Counted from the first letter of the stretch, positions 1-9,452 are shown. The stretch: DNA of 64,000 nt from CAVYXK01 sp963708245 (GCA_963708245.1 OY970201.1:4154001-4218000); one strand, 5' to 3'. Notes: generated by a model not told the origin, from the sequence alone. A program made the numbers and translations.

Positions 1-1885
1 GGACCACCTCGATCATACGCTCGGCATAGGCGGCAGCATCACATACATGGTGCAGGCCGGTCAGCAGAGTGGCGAATTCGTCACCGCCCAGGCGGGCGAT
101 CGTGTCGGCGACGCGCGCGCACGCAGTAAAGCGTTGCGCGACAGCGTGCAGCAGGCGGTCACCCACGGGATGCCCGAGCGTGTCGTTCACCTCCTTGAAG
201 AGGTCGAGATCGATGCACAGCAACGCGAATCGGTTACGCGGATCGATGTTGGCGAATGCTTCTTCCAGACGTTCACCGAACAGCAGCCGATTGGGCAAGC
301 CGGTCAGCGCGTCATGGCGTGCCATGTGGAGAACCTTCTCCCGGCTCTGGTGACGCTCGGTGGCATCCTCATAGGTAGCGACCCAGCCGCCGTCGGCCAT
401 CGGCTCGTGCATGACTTCAATGATCCGGCCGTCGACCAGCGGCATCTGAACGGTAAAGGCGCGACGATCTCTCACTGCCAAACGCTCGGACCAGCCTTGC
501 GCTTCCCGGATGCTGGGGGCACAAAACTTGGCCAGTTTGACGCCGACGAGCTCCTCGATCGTTATTCCTGTGCGTAAGCTGTCCGGGCCGATGCCAAAGA
601 TCTCGTAAAGGCGGCGGTTCGCGATCTTCAGCCGTCCGTCGGAATCGAACAGGCAAAGACCCTGCGACATGTTCGACAGCGCAGTGTCGAGCCAAAGGTT
701 CGATTGCTTGAGCTGCGCCTCGCGGTTCTTCCACTCAGTCATGTCGCTGCAGAAAGCAACGATCCCCCCTTCGCCCGTTGCGCTCCAGCCAATTCGCACG
801 GAGCGACCGTCGCGCAGATCGACCAGCACGGTCCGCGGCTGAATCCCGTAGGCCGGGAAGGGAATCCGAAGAGCGGCCTCTTCCTGGCAGTTCGCAAAGG
901 CGCCCCGCATTAATGCCGCCACGAAATCCGGGAAGGAGGCTCCCGGTTGTAGCAATTGCGCGAAGTCCAGGAAGAACTCGATATTCTGCGTATTGCTTAC
1001 GACGACACGACCCTCAGCATTGACGAGGATCACGCCCTCGCGCGAGCTCTCGATCGCGTCCATCAGCCTGGCCTGGGCAGAGCGACGCTGTTCCACCTCC
1101 CGCGCCATCATCCTGCTGATGCTGTCACGCATCACCGCCATCGATCCCAGCAGGCGACCCAGCTCATCGCCGCTCGCCTCAGGGATCTCGACATCCAGCG
1201 CACCGCCGGCGATCTTCTCGGCAACAGAGGAAGCCAGCGAGACGGGCCGCAGAATACGACGCCCAAGTGCCCAACTTATCAGGAGCGACAGGGCGAGCGC
1301 TCCCGCAGTCAGCACCATGTCAAGCCGCGTATTGGTTTGAATCGCGGTTAGCGCCGCCTGCCGGAATGAGAAGCCGTCCCCGGCCGTGTAGTTAATCAGA
1401 AGGTCGAGCTGGTGACTGGCCACCGCCGCATACCTATCGAGCGCATTCCAGTGGGCATCGGCCTGGTGCCGATTCCAATTGTCGTACCAGCCGTCGACTG
1501 CCCGACCGACCGCTGCGGCTGCGGCGACGGCACGGTCGGACTGCGCGCGTTCGGCGGCGATCGACAGATCGTCGTTCAGGTCGCGCCGAATCTGCTCGAT
1601 CCGCGCGTCCAACGCTGCCTGCCGCGCGGGATCGGCAACCAGCCGACGCTCCATCAGCGTCGATTTCAAGAGCGCGAAGTCCGCTGCGGCGGCCCGCGCG
1701 TAATTGATCGACATCAGTGACTTATCGTAAATTTCAACGACAAGTCCGGCCGCACTGCGAATCGTTTGGAAGGCGTACAGACCAAGCGATCCGGTGATGA
1801 TGCTCACCGCTGCGAAGCTCAGGAACAGGCTGACCCTGAGAGTAAGGCGCAGTCGTCTGCCACGGATTAGAGGGCTAACCGGCAT
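1..1885 (-). CDS. Membrane-bound PAS-GGDEF diguanylate cyclase (3' end outside window)
   Basis: Makes cyclic di-GMP at the inner membrane in response to a periplasmic or cytoplasmic signal. I translated it by hand from ATG at 1885; it stays open to base 1, giving about 628 residues without a stop. Seen: a first membrane segment at about residues 17-40, a helical periplasmic sensor region to about 188, a second membrane segment at about 190-208, a HAMP linker to about 265, two PAS domains (about 275-385 and 395-510), then a GGDEF domain from about 520. The active-site GGDEF motif is intact at 600-604 and the metal aspartate lies in the CIDLDLFKEVND segment near 559. An EAL domain may follow outside the window. 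It is divergent from the cupredoxin gene. Confidence 0.9.
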   Translation of the reverse strand, partial: MPVSPLIRGRRLRLTLRVSLFLSFAAVSIITGSLGLYAFQTIRSAAGLVVEIYDKSLMSINYARAAAADFALLKSTLMERRLVADPARQAALDARIEQIRRDLNDDLSIAAERAQSDRAVAAAAAVGRAVDGWYDNWNRHQADAHWNALDRYAAVASHQLDLLINYTAGDGFSFRQAALTAIQTNTRLDMVLTAGALALSLLISWALGRRILRPVSLASSVAEKIAGGALDVEIPEASGDELGRLLGSMAVMRDSISRMMAREVEQRRSAQARLMDAIESSREGVILVNAEGRVVVSNTQNIEFFLDFAQLLQPGASFPDFVAALMRGAFANCQEEAALRIPFPAYGIQPRTVLVDLRDGRSVRIGWSATGEGGIVAFCSDMTEWKNREAQLKQSNLWLDTALSNMSQGLCLFDSDGRLKIANRRLYEIFGIGPDSLRTGITIEELVGVKLAKFCAPSIREAQGWSERLAVRDRRAFTVQMPLVDGRIIEVMHEPMADGGWVATYEDATERHQSREKVLHMARHDALTGLPNRLLFGERLEEAFANIDPRNRFALLCIDLDLFKEVNDTLGHPVGDRLLHAVAQRFTACARVADTIARLGGDEFATLLTGLHHVCDAAAYAERMIEVV

Positions 1886-2113
1886 CGAAATGGCCGCATC
1901 TGCGGGGGCCGCACCAATTCAGCCGGCAAAACGGCGCATTAACCAGCGTCATTGACTTGCCCCCGAAGGAACCCGCGGCTGGATTGCAGTCCTTGTCACG
2001 GCGGGCCGATGTCACGCTGGACAGCGACGCTCGTTCGTGCAACCTTCCTCTGCCTCGATCCTGCTCCATCGCGAGTTTCATCCGTTTTGGGAATGCTCCA
2101 AGATACCCTGGGT

Positions 2114-2119
2114 TATAAT
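2114..2119 (+). promoter_or_regulatory. Perfect -10 hexamer (TATAAT) just upstream of cupredoxin start
   Basis: TATAAT at 2114-2119 ends nine bases before the ATG at 2129. A transcript started 6-8 bases downstream would have almost no leader. No convincing -35 at the standard spacing is visible; TTGGGA at 2087-2092 is too far away. An AT-rich hexamer in a GC-rich genome is still notable. Confidence 0.3.
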
Positions 2120-2128
2120 CTACCCGGT

Positions 2129-2548
2129 ATGTTATTGGTCCGCAATCGCTTTCTCGTGAGCCTCGGGGGCGTCCTGAGTGTCGCATTGCTTGCGTTTTTG
2201 GCATTCCTGACATTCGGGCAGAGCGCCTCAACGGGAAGGCATTACGTCATCTCGCAGAAAAATCGAGAGTTCCACCCAGCCACCCTGACCATAGGTGTCG
2301 GCGACACAGTCACGATCGTGAACGACGACGGAGACCTGCACCATCACGCCTACGTATCGAGTGGGAGCTTCAAATTCGACAGCGGCGACCAATTGCCCGG
2401 CAGCCGCACGGACATCGTCTTCACGGTGCCGGGTCAGTTCAACGTGCTGTGCGGTATCCACCCGAAAATGCGCCTGGTGGTGACGGTAACCCCATACGAA
2501 TTGTCCGATGCTCATCGGCCGGGGCTGAAAGATCCTGCTTCGAAGTAG
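2129..2548 (+). CDS. Exported cupredoxin (plastocyanin-like blue copper protein)
   Basis: Small periplasmic electron carrier of 139 residues. The first about 30 residues form a signal peptide or membrane anchor (RNRF, then a long hydrophobic run). The remaining domain has the cupredoxin pattern: a histidine cluster in DLHHHAY and a C-terminal C-G-I-H-P-K-M loop (C-x2-H-x2-M), which together supply the type 1 copper ligands His, Cys, His and Met. I chose the ATG at 2129 because it starts directly with the signal peptide; a longer open frame upstream looks non-coding and would overlap the promoter. It stands alone, so the partner is unknown. Amicyanin or methylamine-utilisation-type plastocyanins are the nearest known relatives. 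Confidence 0.8.
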   Translation: MLLVRNRFLVSLGGVLSVALLAFLAFLTFGQSASTGRHYVISQKNREFHPATLTIGVGDTVTIVNDDGDLHHHAYVSSGSFKFDSGDQLPGSRTDIVFTVPGQFNVLCGIHPKMRLVVTVTPYELSDAHRPGLKDPASK

Positions 2549-2685
2549 ACGGCGTCCCAGCAGCGAAATGCTGATCGGCGGCGGCATCACCTCTCAGTCC
2601 CGAACCGGCTGTCCCTGAAGCAGCCGTCTGCATTTGCCGGGCGGCGCAGCTTCGCCTCTAATCACGCGGTGGAGGAGATGCCGCC

Positions 2686-2898
2686 ATGAAAGATGATCCG
2701 CCCGACAAGGCGCTGGAAGCGGAGTTCGACTGCCTGATGGCACGCGCCGGGCTGACCATTCCGCCGGCTCGCAAAGCCGGCTACCTGGCTGCATTCGCGG
2801 ACCTTCGCTCACAGCTCGCGCTGCTGCGCACAAACCGCAGCGCCACCGTGGAGCCCTCCAACGTGTTCCGCCTGTTCCCGATGGAGCCCACACGATGA
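2686..2898 (+). CDS. AtzG-like small subunit preceding an amidase
   Basis: A 70-residue protein of the AtzG-like (DUF4089) type, which in known systems is a GatC-like partner that stabilises an amidase-signature enzyme. The central helix-rich segment (RAGLTIPPARKAGYLAAF) and the C-terminal EPSNVF motif are typical. A strong GGAGGAG site sits about 9 bases before ATG 2686. Its stop overlaps the amidase start by 4 bases, so the two are translationally coupled. It begins the first sarcosine oxidase operon. The AtzG name comes from the 1-carboxybiuret hydrolase of cyanuric acid breakdown; family membership here does not imply that substrate. Confidence 0.75.
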   Translation: MKDDPPDKALEAEFDCLMARAGLTIPPARKAGYLAAFADLRSQLALLRTNRSATVEPSNVFRLFPMEPTR

Positions 2899-4286
2899 CC
2901 CCGGGGCAGCTTTCGATCGCCGAAATGGGCCGGCAGCTCCGTGCTGGCGCCCTCACATCCACTGCGCTGGCCCGCGATGCGCTGGCCCGCATCGAGGCGC
3001 ACGACGGCGCACTGCACGCCTTCATCCTGGTGACGGCGGAGCGCGCGCTGGCGGACGCACGGAAAGCGGACGCCGACCTGGCGGCCGGCCGTGACCGCGG
3101 CCCGATGCACGGCATTCCCTATGCGCTCAAGGACATCTACGACACCGCCGGCATCGCCACGACCTGTCACTCCAAGCTGCGCCAGCATCACGTGCCAGAG
3201 CACGACAGCGTGGTGGCGGCGCGCTTTGCCGAAGGCGGGGCGGTGCTGCTGGGCAAGCTCGCCACGCATGAATTCGCCATCGGCGGCCCTAGCTTCGACC
3301 TGCCCTGGGCGCCGTCGCGCAACCCGTGGAATACCGAGCACATCACCGGCGGATCATCGTCGGGCTCGGCGACGGCGATCGCATCGGGGATGCTGCGCAT
3401 GGCCACCGGCTCGGATACCGGCGGGTCGATCCGCGGCCCCGCCGCCTGGTGCGGCCTTGCCGGCATCAAGCCGACCTACGGCCGGGTCTCGCGCCGCGGC
3501 GTCTTCCCGCTGTCCTGGACACTGGATCACTGCGGGCCGCTGGCGCGCAGCGTCGAGGATGCGGCGATCGCGCTGCAGGTGATGGCTGGCCACGATCCAC
3601 AGGATCCGGCAAGCGCCGACGTGCCCGTGCCCGATTTCCGCGCCGGGCTGGGGCGCGGCGTGGCGGGGCTGCGCATCGGCATTCCGCGTGCGTTCTTCGC
3701 CGCGGCGAAGATGGTCACGCCGGAGGTGCTCGCCGCAATCGATCGGACCGCGCATCTGCTGCGCGATGCCGGCGCCACGGTGCAAGACGTGATGCTCCCG
3801 GATTACGCAATCTTCGCCGCCGCTGGACGGGCGATCATGATGTCCGAGGCCTTCGCCATTCATCGCATGGACATGCAAAATCGGCTATTGGATTATGCCG
3901 AGATCACCGCCGGTCGGTTCGTGCTGGGCGCGACGATCACCGCCGCCGATTACGTCGATGCGCTGCGCGCCCGCCGCGAGCTGACCGATGCGGTGAACGC
4001 CGTGCTGTCGTCCTGCGATGCGCTGCTGACTGCTTCCAGCCTGACCACTGCGCCGCGCTTCGATGCGGTGCCGGATGCGCTCTCGTCAGTCTCACCGATG
4101 CAGACGATCCCCTTCAATGTCACTGGTCACCCTGCGATGAGCGTGCCCGTCGGACTGGCGGCCGATGGCTTGCCACTGTCGGTGCAGATCGCCGGCCACC
4201 CGTTCCACGAGGCGACTGTGCTGCGCCTCGGCCGCGCGATCGAGACGTTGTCAGGCTGGGAGAGCGTGCCATTGCCGGTGGGATAG
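2895..4286 (+). CDS. Amidase-signature family hydrolase (AtzE/GatA-like)
   Basis: Cytoplasmic amide hydrolase of 463 residues, the usual family length. The Ser-cisSer-Lys triad is visible: Lys79 in YALKD, the cis-Ser in the GGSSSGSA loop near residue 155, and the nucleophile Ser178 in TGGSIRGP. No signal peptide is present. It overlaps the AtzG-like gene by 4 bases and is followed after 9 bases by soxB, so it belongs to the sarcosine oxidase operon. That context suggests it releases an N-methyl amino acid or related amine from an amide, but the substrate is inference; the family is broad (GatA, AtzE, urethanases, indole acetamide hydrolases). Confidence 0.88.
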   Translation: MTPGQLSIAEMGRQLRAGALTSTALARDALARIEAHDGALHAFILVTAERALADARKADADLAAGRDRGPMHGIPYALKDIYDTAGIATTCHSKLRQHHVPEHDSVVAARFAEGGAVLLGKLATHEFAIGGPSFDLPWAPSRNPWNTEHITGGSSSGSATAIASGMLRMATGSDTGGSIRGPAAWCGLAGIKPTYGRVSRRGVFPLSWTLDHCGPLARSVEDAAIALQVMAGHDPQDPASADVPVPDFRAGLGRGVAGLRIGIPRAFFAAAKMVTPEVLAAIDRTAHLLRDAGATVQDVMLPDYAIFAAAGRAIMMSEAFAIHRMDMQNRLLDYAEITAGRFVLGATITAADYVDALRARRELTDAVNAVLSSCDALLTASSLTTAPRFDAVPDALSSVSPMQTIPFNVTGHPAMSVPVGLAADGLPLSVQIAGHPFHEATVLRLGRAIETLSGWESVPLPVG

Positions 4287-4295
4287 GATCCGGCG

Positions 4296-5543
4296 ATGCG
4301 TTTTTCCGCCTTCTCGCTGCTGCGTCACGCCATGTTCGGCGGGACTTGGCCGGAGCAATGGCGCTCGCCGGAGCCGCGCAACGCCTACCAGGTGGTGATT
4401 ATCGGCGCCGGCGGACATGGGCTGGCCACCGCGTACTACCTGGCGAAGGTACACGGGATCAACGACGTTGCGGTGCTGGAGCGGGGCTGGCTCGGCGGCG
4501 GTAATACCGGGCGCAACACCACCATCATCCGCTCCAACTATCTGCAGGACGCCAGTGCTGCGATCTATGAGCACGCGCTGAAGCTGTGGGAGGACCTGGC
4601 GGCCGAGCTGAACTACAACGTTATGTACTCGCCACGCGGCGTGCTGATGCTGGCGCATAACGAGCATGACATGCGGGTGGGCAAGCGCCACGTGCACGCC
4701 AACCGGCTGAACGGCATCGACAATGAGTGGCTGTCGCCCGAGCAGGTGAAGTCCTTCTGTCCGCCGATCAATATCGGCCACGACCTGCGCTACCCGATCC
4801 TGGGTGCGGCGCTGCAACGGCGCGGCGGTGTGGCGCGGCACGACGCGGTGGCCTGGGGGTATGCGCGCGCCGCCGACGCACTGGGCGTCGATATCATCCA
4901 GAACTGCGAGGTCACAGCGATCGTGCGCAACGCCACTGGCCATGTGTCCGCGGTGGAGACGACCCGCGGACGGATCGCCGCGCGCAAGGTCGCCGTGGTT
5001 GCCGCCGGCCATACCAGCGTGGTGATGGCAATGGCCGGCCTGCGCATGCCGATCGAAAGTTTCCCGCTGCAAGCGTTGGTCTCGGAGCCGGTGAAGCCCA
5101 TTCTGCCCTGCGTCGTGATGTCGAACGCGATCCACGCGTACATTTCGCAATCGGACAAAGGCGAGTTGGTGATCGGCGCCGGCACCGACGCATACACCTC
5201 CTACAGCCAGGCGGGCGGGCTGCATGTGCCGGCGCACACGCTGGAAGCGATCTGCGAATTGTTCCCCAGCTTCCGGCGGCTGCGCATGCTGCGCAACTGG
5301 GGCGGCATCGTCGATGTCACGCCCGACCGCTCGCCGATCATCGGATTGACGCCAGTGCCGGGGCTCTTCGTGAATTGCGGCTGGGGCACGGGCGGGTTCA
5401 AGGCGACACCCGGCTCGGGCCATGTGTTCGCTGCCACGATCGCCCGCGATGCACCACACCCGATCGCCGCCCCCTTCGCGCTGGACCGGTTCGCCGCCGG
5501 GCGCATGATCGACGAAGCGGCCGCCGCGGCGGTGGCACACTGA
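4296..5543 (+). CDS. soxB: Sarcosine oxidase beta subunit, copy 1
   Basis: Catalytic subunit of heterotetrameric sarcosine oxidase, which oxidatively demethylates sarcosine to glycine. 415 residues. A Rossmann FAD motif G-A-G-G-H-G lies at about residues 37-42. The segment RRGGVARHDAVAW contains His182, matching the histidine that carries covalent FMN in this family. The C-terminal WGTGGFKATP segment is typical. There is no export signal. Its TGA overlaps the soxD ATG by one base. It is part of a run atzG-amidase-soxB-D-A-G on one strand. A second copy of the gene, soxB2, lies at 55.6-56.8 kb with the same His position. Confidence 0.93.
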   Translation: MRFSAFSLLRHAMFGGTWPEQWRSPEPRNAYQVVIIGAGGHGLATAYYLAKVHGINDVAVLERGWLGGGNTGRNTTIIRSNYLQDASAAIYEHALKLWEDLAAELNYNVMYSPRGVLMLAHNEHDMRVGKRHVHANRLNGIDNEWLSPEQVKSFCPPINIGHDLRYPILGAALQRRGGVARHDAVAWGYARAADALGVDIIQNCEVTAIVRNATGHVSAVETTRGRIAARKVAVVAAGHTSVVMAMAGLRMPIESFPLQALVSEPVKPILPCVVMSNAIHAYISQSDKGELVIGAGTDAYTSYSQAGGLHVPAHTLEAICELFPSFRRLRMLRNWGGIVDVTPDRSPIIGLTPVPGLFVNCGWGTGGFKATPGSGHVFAATIARDAPHPIAAPFALDRFAAGRMIDEAAAAAVAH

Positions 5544-5821
5544 TGCTGCTGATCCCCTGCCCCTGGTGCGGTGCCCGGTCGGAGAACGAGTTCCGCTACG
5601 GTGGCGAAGCGCATGTCGCGCGCCCGGCGCATCCGGCGGAGCTGGACGACACCGCCTGGGCGGAGTTCCTGTATTTCCGCACCAACCCCAAAGGCGTGCA
5701 CGCCGAGCGGTGGCGCCACATCCACGGTTGCGGCCGGTTCTTCAATTGCCTGCGCGATACGGTCTCCGACAAGATCCTCGCCGCCTACAAGCCCGGCGAG
5801 TCGCCCCCGGCAATGCCATGA
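5543..5821 (+). CDS. soxD: Sarcosine oxidase delta subunit, copy 1
   Basis: Small zinc-binding subunit of the heterotetramer, 92 residues. Cys6 and Cys9 in CPWCG and His59 and Cys63 in RHIHGCGRF match the zinc ligands of characterised SoxD proteins. The start at 5543 overlaps the soxB stop by one base and its stop overlaps the soxA start (ATGA, 5818-5821), so translation is coupled at both ends. This gene is easily missed because longer open frames cover it. Confidence 0.93.
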   Translation: MLLIPCPWCGARSENEFRYGGEAHVARPAHPAELDDTAWAEFLYFRTNPKGVHAERWRHIHGCGRFFNCLRDTVSDKILAAYKPGESPPAMP

Positions 5822-8745
5822 GCGGGGCGTTCCGTGTGGCGGACGGCGGGCGCATCAACCGAAGCAGCCCGGTTGCGTTCAACTTCGACGGACGACAGAT
5901 GTCCGGATGCGCGGGTGACACTCTGGCCTCCGCGCTGCTGGCCAACGGCGTGCATCTGGTCGGGCGCTCGTTCAAGTATCACCGCCCGCGCGGCATCCTG
6001 TCCGCCGGCGCCGAAGAGCCGAATGCGCTGGTGACGGTTGCACGCGATACCGGGCGCACCACGCCCAATCTGCGGGCGACGCAGGTCGAACTCTATCCTG
6101 GGCTTGTCGCACACAGCCAGAACCGCTGGCCGACGCTCGGCTTCGACATAGGCGCCGTGGCGGATCGCGCGTCACCGCTGCTGAGCACGGGCTTCTACTA
6201 CAAGACCTTCATGTGGCCGGCATCGTTCTGGCGGTGTCTCTACGAGCCGGCGATCCGGCGGGCGGCCGGTCTAGGTCGTGCGCCGCGCGCGCCCGATCCT
6301 GACCGGTATTTGCACCGCTACGCGCATTGCGACGTGCTGGTAATCGGCGCCGGCGCGGCCGGGCTGGCAGCGGCGCTCGCAGCCTCGGCAGCCGGGGTGC
6401 GCGTAATCCTGTGCGACGAACAGGCGGAGTTCGGCGGCGCGCTGCTCCACGAGACCGGCGAGATCGAGGGCAACGCCGCAGCGGCCTGGGTATCGGAATC
6501 GATATCACGGCTCGCGTCGGACGGTGTGCTGCTGCTCCCGCGCACCACGGCATTCGGCTGGTTCCCCGACAATCTGATCGGCCTCGCCGAGCGCGTCACC
6601 GATCATCTTGCCGAGCCCGATCCTCGCCTGCCCCGCGAAAGGCTGTGGCACGTGCGTGCGCGAGAGGTGGTAATCGCCGCTGGCGCGATCGAACGGCCTC
6701 TGGTATTTCCCGACAACGACCGCCCCGGCATCATGCTGGCCGACGCGGCGCGTTGCTACCTGAACCGCTATGGTGTGAAGGTTGGCGAACGGGCGCTGAT
6801 CGCGACCACCGACGACGATGCCTATCGAACAGCGATCGAGCTGCACCGCGCCGGCATGCAGATAGCTGCGATTGCCGATGCGCGTTCTGCACCGGACGGC
6901 GAGGCGGTTGCGGAGGCACGTGCCAGCGTGCTGAACGTGCGAACCGGCACTGTTGTGATCGGCACGGCCGGACGGCGGCGCATTCACAGCGCGCGGTTGT
7001 ACGGCACCGGCGGTGCGGAAACCGTGAACTGCGACGTGCTGCTGATGTCCGGCGGCTGGACACCGTCGGTGCATCTGTTTTCACTGTCGCGTGGAAAGCT
7101 GCGCTACGAGGCGGGTTTGGGTGCATTCGTTCCGGATATCTCCACCGCGCACGAGCGCAGCGTCGGCGGTTGCGCCGGGACGTATGACCCGGCTACCTGC
7201 GTCGAGCACGGCTATATCGCCGGTGAACAGGCGGCGCGCGGCGTAAGCGGCCCAGTCGCGATGGTAGCGGCGAGGCCGCCCACCGAGCCGGTCAGCGCAC
7301 TGCGCGGTAAGGCGTTCGTCGATTTCCAGAACGATGTCACCGCAAAGGACCTGATGGCGGCTGCGAGTGAAGGCTTCCGCTCGATTGAGCATGTGAAGCG
7401 TTACACCACGACCGGCATGGCGACCGACCAGGGCAAGACGTCGAATCTGAACGCGCTGGCGCTGGTCGCCCGCACGCTGCGCCGGCCAGTGCCGGCGGTC
7501 GGGCACACGACCTTCCGCATGCCCTATACGCCGGTGACGTTAGGGGCCTTTGCCGGCAGCGCACGCGGCGAACTGCTCGACCCGGTGCGCTGCACGCCGA
7601 TTCACGACTGGGCCAGCGCGCAAGGCGCGGTCTTCGAGGACGTCGGCAACTGGAAGCGGGCACGCTTCTTCCCGCGCGATGCGGAGGACATGCACGCCGC
7701 CGTCGCCCGAGAGTGCCGCGCGGTGCGAACCGCCGTCGGCCTGTTCGACGCCAGCACGCTGGGCAAGATCGAGGTCGTCGGGCCCGATGCAGCCGCCTTC
7801 CTCGACCGAATGTACACCGGCAACTTCGCGCGCCTGCCTGTGGGCCGCTGCCGCTATGGATTGCTATTGAACGAAGCCGGGTTCGTGCTGGATGACGGTG
7901 TCGTGGCGCGGCTGGCACCGGACCAATTCCATGTCACCACCACCACGGGCGGCGCGGCTTCGGTGCTGCATCACATGGAAGACTATCTGCAGACAGAATT
8001 CCCTGAGCTTCGTGTTTGGCTGACGTCCATTACCGAGCAATGGGCTGTCATCGCGGTGCAAGGACCGCTCGCGCGGGAGGTAGTGGCACCGCTGATCTCG
8101 GGGACCGATATCACCGCGGACGCCGTGCCGCATATGAGCGTGCGCGAGGCCGTCGTTGCGGACGTGCCGGCGCGCTTGTTCCGGGTCAGCTTCACCGGGG
8201 AATCCGGTTACGAGATCAACGTGCCCGCCGATCACGGCCTGATGGTCTGGGATGCGGTGCTGGCGGCCGGCTCAGCACATGGCATCACGCCGTACGGGAC
8301 CGAGGCGATGCATGTGCTGCGCGCCGAGAAGGGCTACATCGTGGTGGGTCAGGAGACGGACGGCACGATCACTCCGGACGACCTAGGTCTGGGTTGGACG
8401 ATCGGCCGGGCAAAGGATGATTTCGTCGGCAAGCGCTCGCTCTCGCGCGCCGACATGCTACGGCCTGACCGTAAGCAGCTCGTCGGCCTGCTGACCGGCG
8501 ATCCGGATGAGGTGCTTGAGGAAGGCGCGCAGCTTACCACTGACAACGGCACGGTTTCACTTGGCCATATCACTTCTGCGTACCGCAGCGAGACGCTCGG
8601 CCGCTCGATCGCGCTCGCCTTGGTGTCCGGCGGCCGCGCGCGTCGGGGCGAGACGCTATATGTGCCGATGCAGGATGGGATAGTGCCGGTGAAGGTGACA
8701 GACCCGGTGTTCTACGACCGCGACGGAGCACGACTTCATGGATGA
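5818..8745 (+). CDS. soxA: Sarcosine oxidase alpha subunit, copy 1
   Basis: 975-residue subunit that binds NAD and tetrahydrofolate and receives the methyl carbon as methylene-THF or formaldehyde. Domain order: an N-terminal ferredoxin-like domain (about 10-95; GDTLASALLANG), a dinucleotide-binding oxidoreductase domain starting at the Rossmann motif GAGAAGLAAAL near residue 178, a SoxA-specific linker (about 480-570), and a C-terminal aminomethyltransferase (GCV_T) domain that ends the protein. The start at 5818 overlaps the soxD stop and gives the expected family length. The 3' end overlaps soxG by 8 bases. Copy 2 at 52.2-55.1 kb is nearly the same length. Confidence 0.93.
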   Translation: MSGAFRVADGGRINRSSPVAFNFDGRQMSGCAGDTLASALLANGVHLVGRSFKYHRPRGILSAGAEEPNALVTVARDTGRTTPNLRATQVELYPGLVAHSQNRWPTLGFDIGAVADRASPLLSTGFYYKTFMWPASFWRCLYEPAIRRAAGLGRAPRAPDPDRYLHRYAHCDVLVIGAGAAGLAAALAASAAGVRVILCDEQAEFGGALLHETGEIEGNAAAAWVSESISRLASDGVLLLPRTTAFGWFPDNLIGLAERVTDHLAEPDPRLPRERLWHVRAREVVIAAGAIERPLVFPDNDRPGIMLADAARCYLNRYGVKVGERALIATTDDDAYRTAIELHRAGMQIAAIADARSAPDGEAVAEARASVLNVRTGTVVIGTAGRRRIHSARLYGTGGAETVNCDVLLMSGGWTPSVHLFSLSRGKLRYEAGLGAFVPDISTAHERSVGGCAGTYDPATCVEHGYIAGEQAARGVSGPVAMVAARPPTEPVSALRGKAFVDFQNDVTAKDLMAAASEGFRSIEHVKRYTTTGMATDQGKTSNLNALALVARTLRRPVPAVGHTTFRMPYTPVTLGAFAGSARGELLDPVRCTPIHDWASAQGAVFEDVGNWKRARFFPRDAEDMHAAVARECRAVRTAVGLFDASTLGKIEVVGPDAAAFLDRMYTGNFARLPVGRCRYGLLLNEAGFVLDDGVVARLAPDQFHVTTTTGGAASVLHHMEDYLQTEFPELRVWLTSITEQWAVIAVQGPLAREVVAPLISGTDITADAVPHMSVREAVVADVPARLFRVSFTGESGYEINVPADHGLMVWDAVLAAGSAHGITPYGTEAMHVLRAEKGYIVVGQETDGTITPDDLGLGWTIGRAKDDFVGKRSLSRADMLRPDRKQLVGLLTGDPDEVLEEGAQLTTDNGTVSLGHITSAYRSETLGRSIALALVSGGRARRGETLYVPMQDGIVPVKVTDPVFYDRDGARLHG

Positions 8746-9247
8746 GGTGTCGTTCCTCACGTTGCCGCGCTGCACGCGGCTTGCGTTGCGCGCCGGCCCA
8801 GAAGCGGCCGCGGCGATCGGGGACGCACTTGGCGTAAGGCTGGGTGATGCGCCGTGCCGCGCTACCGTCGCCGGCGACTGCGCCGCGTTGTGGCTGGGCC
8901 CCGACGAGTGGCTGCTGCTCGCGCCCGACGGCGATGCGCCGGCACTCGCGGCCGCCGCGGCCCGGGCGCTTGGCGAACACCCAACCAGTATTCTCGATGT
9001 CTCTCACCGCACAGTGGCGGTCGAGGTGCGTGGCACGCATGCCGCCGACACGCTGAATGCGTTCTGCGCCCTCGACCTCGATCCGCATGCCTTCCCCACC
9101 GGAACGTGCACCCGTACCGTGTTCGGCAGGGCCGAGATTGTGCTCTGGCGCACGGAAACGGAGACATTTCGAGTTGAGGTAGCCCGGTCGTTCGCCCCGT
9201 ACCTGCTGACCTGTTTGCAAGAAGCCGCACGGGAGTTCGTCAACTGA
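8738..9247 (+). CDS. soxG: Sarcosine oxidase gamma subunit, copy 1
   Basis: 169-residue gamma subunit, structural and GCV_T-like in fold. Typical segments are LWLGPDEWLLLAP and the SHRTVAVEVRG stretch. It overlaps soxA by 8 bases and completes the canonical B-D-A-G order. After its stop the operon reaches a dispersed palindromic repeat, which may act as its end. Confidence 0.9.
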   Translation: MDEVSFLTLPRCTRLALRAGPEAAAAIGDALGVRLGDAPCRATVAGDCAALWLGPDEWLLLAPDGDAPALAAAAARALGEHPTSILDVSHRTVAVEVRGTHAADTLNAFCALDLDPHAFPTGTCTRTVFGRAEIVLWRTETETFRVEVARSFAPYLLTCLQEAAREFVN

Positions 9248-9278
9248 GACGAACGCGACGTGCGGTAGCCCGAAATTC

Positions 9279-9340
9279 ACCTCTCCCGCTCTGCGGGAGA
9301 GGTCGGTTCGCGAAGCGAACCGGGTGAGGGTGCCGGGCAC
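9279..9340. repeat. Dispersed palindromic repeat, family A (copy 1)
   Basis: CTCTCCCGC and its complement form a hairpin around TCT, followed by a second hairpin (GGTTCGCGAAGCGAACC) and then GGGTGAGGGTGCCGGG. The same module recurs at least nine more times in the window, always between genes. It lies directly after soxG. Confidence 0.8.
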
Positions 9341-9452
9341 GAGGCGAGTCCCAAACCCCATATCGCCGCTTTATCGCGCGGCTGGTACATGCCCCTTTAC
9401 GGACTTCCCACCCCCCGCCTAGGCTCACATCAACCCGGCGAAGGAGGAGACG

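Noticed and set aside
47..1351. Several plus-strand frames over the first 1.9 kb
   Set aside because: The minus strand reads continuously as a PAS-GGDEF protein with intact motifs, so these are shadows.
4251..5540. Minus-strand open frame of 429 codons opposite soxB
   Set aside because: High-GC antisense shadow: His/Arg-rich, no family resemblance, and it lies wholly on a conserved gene.
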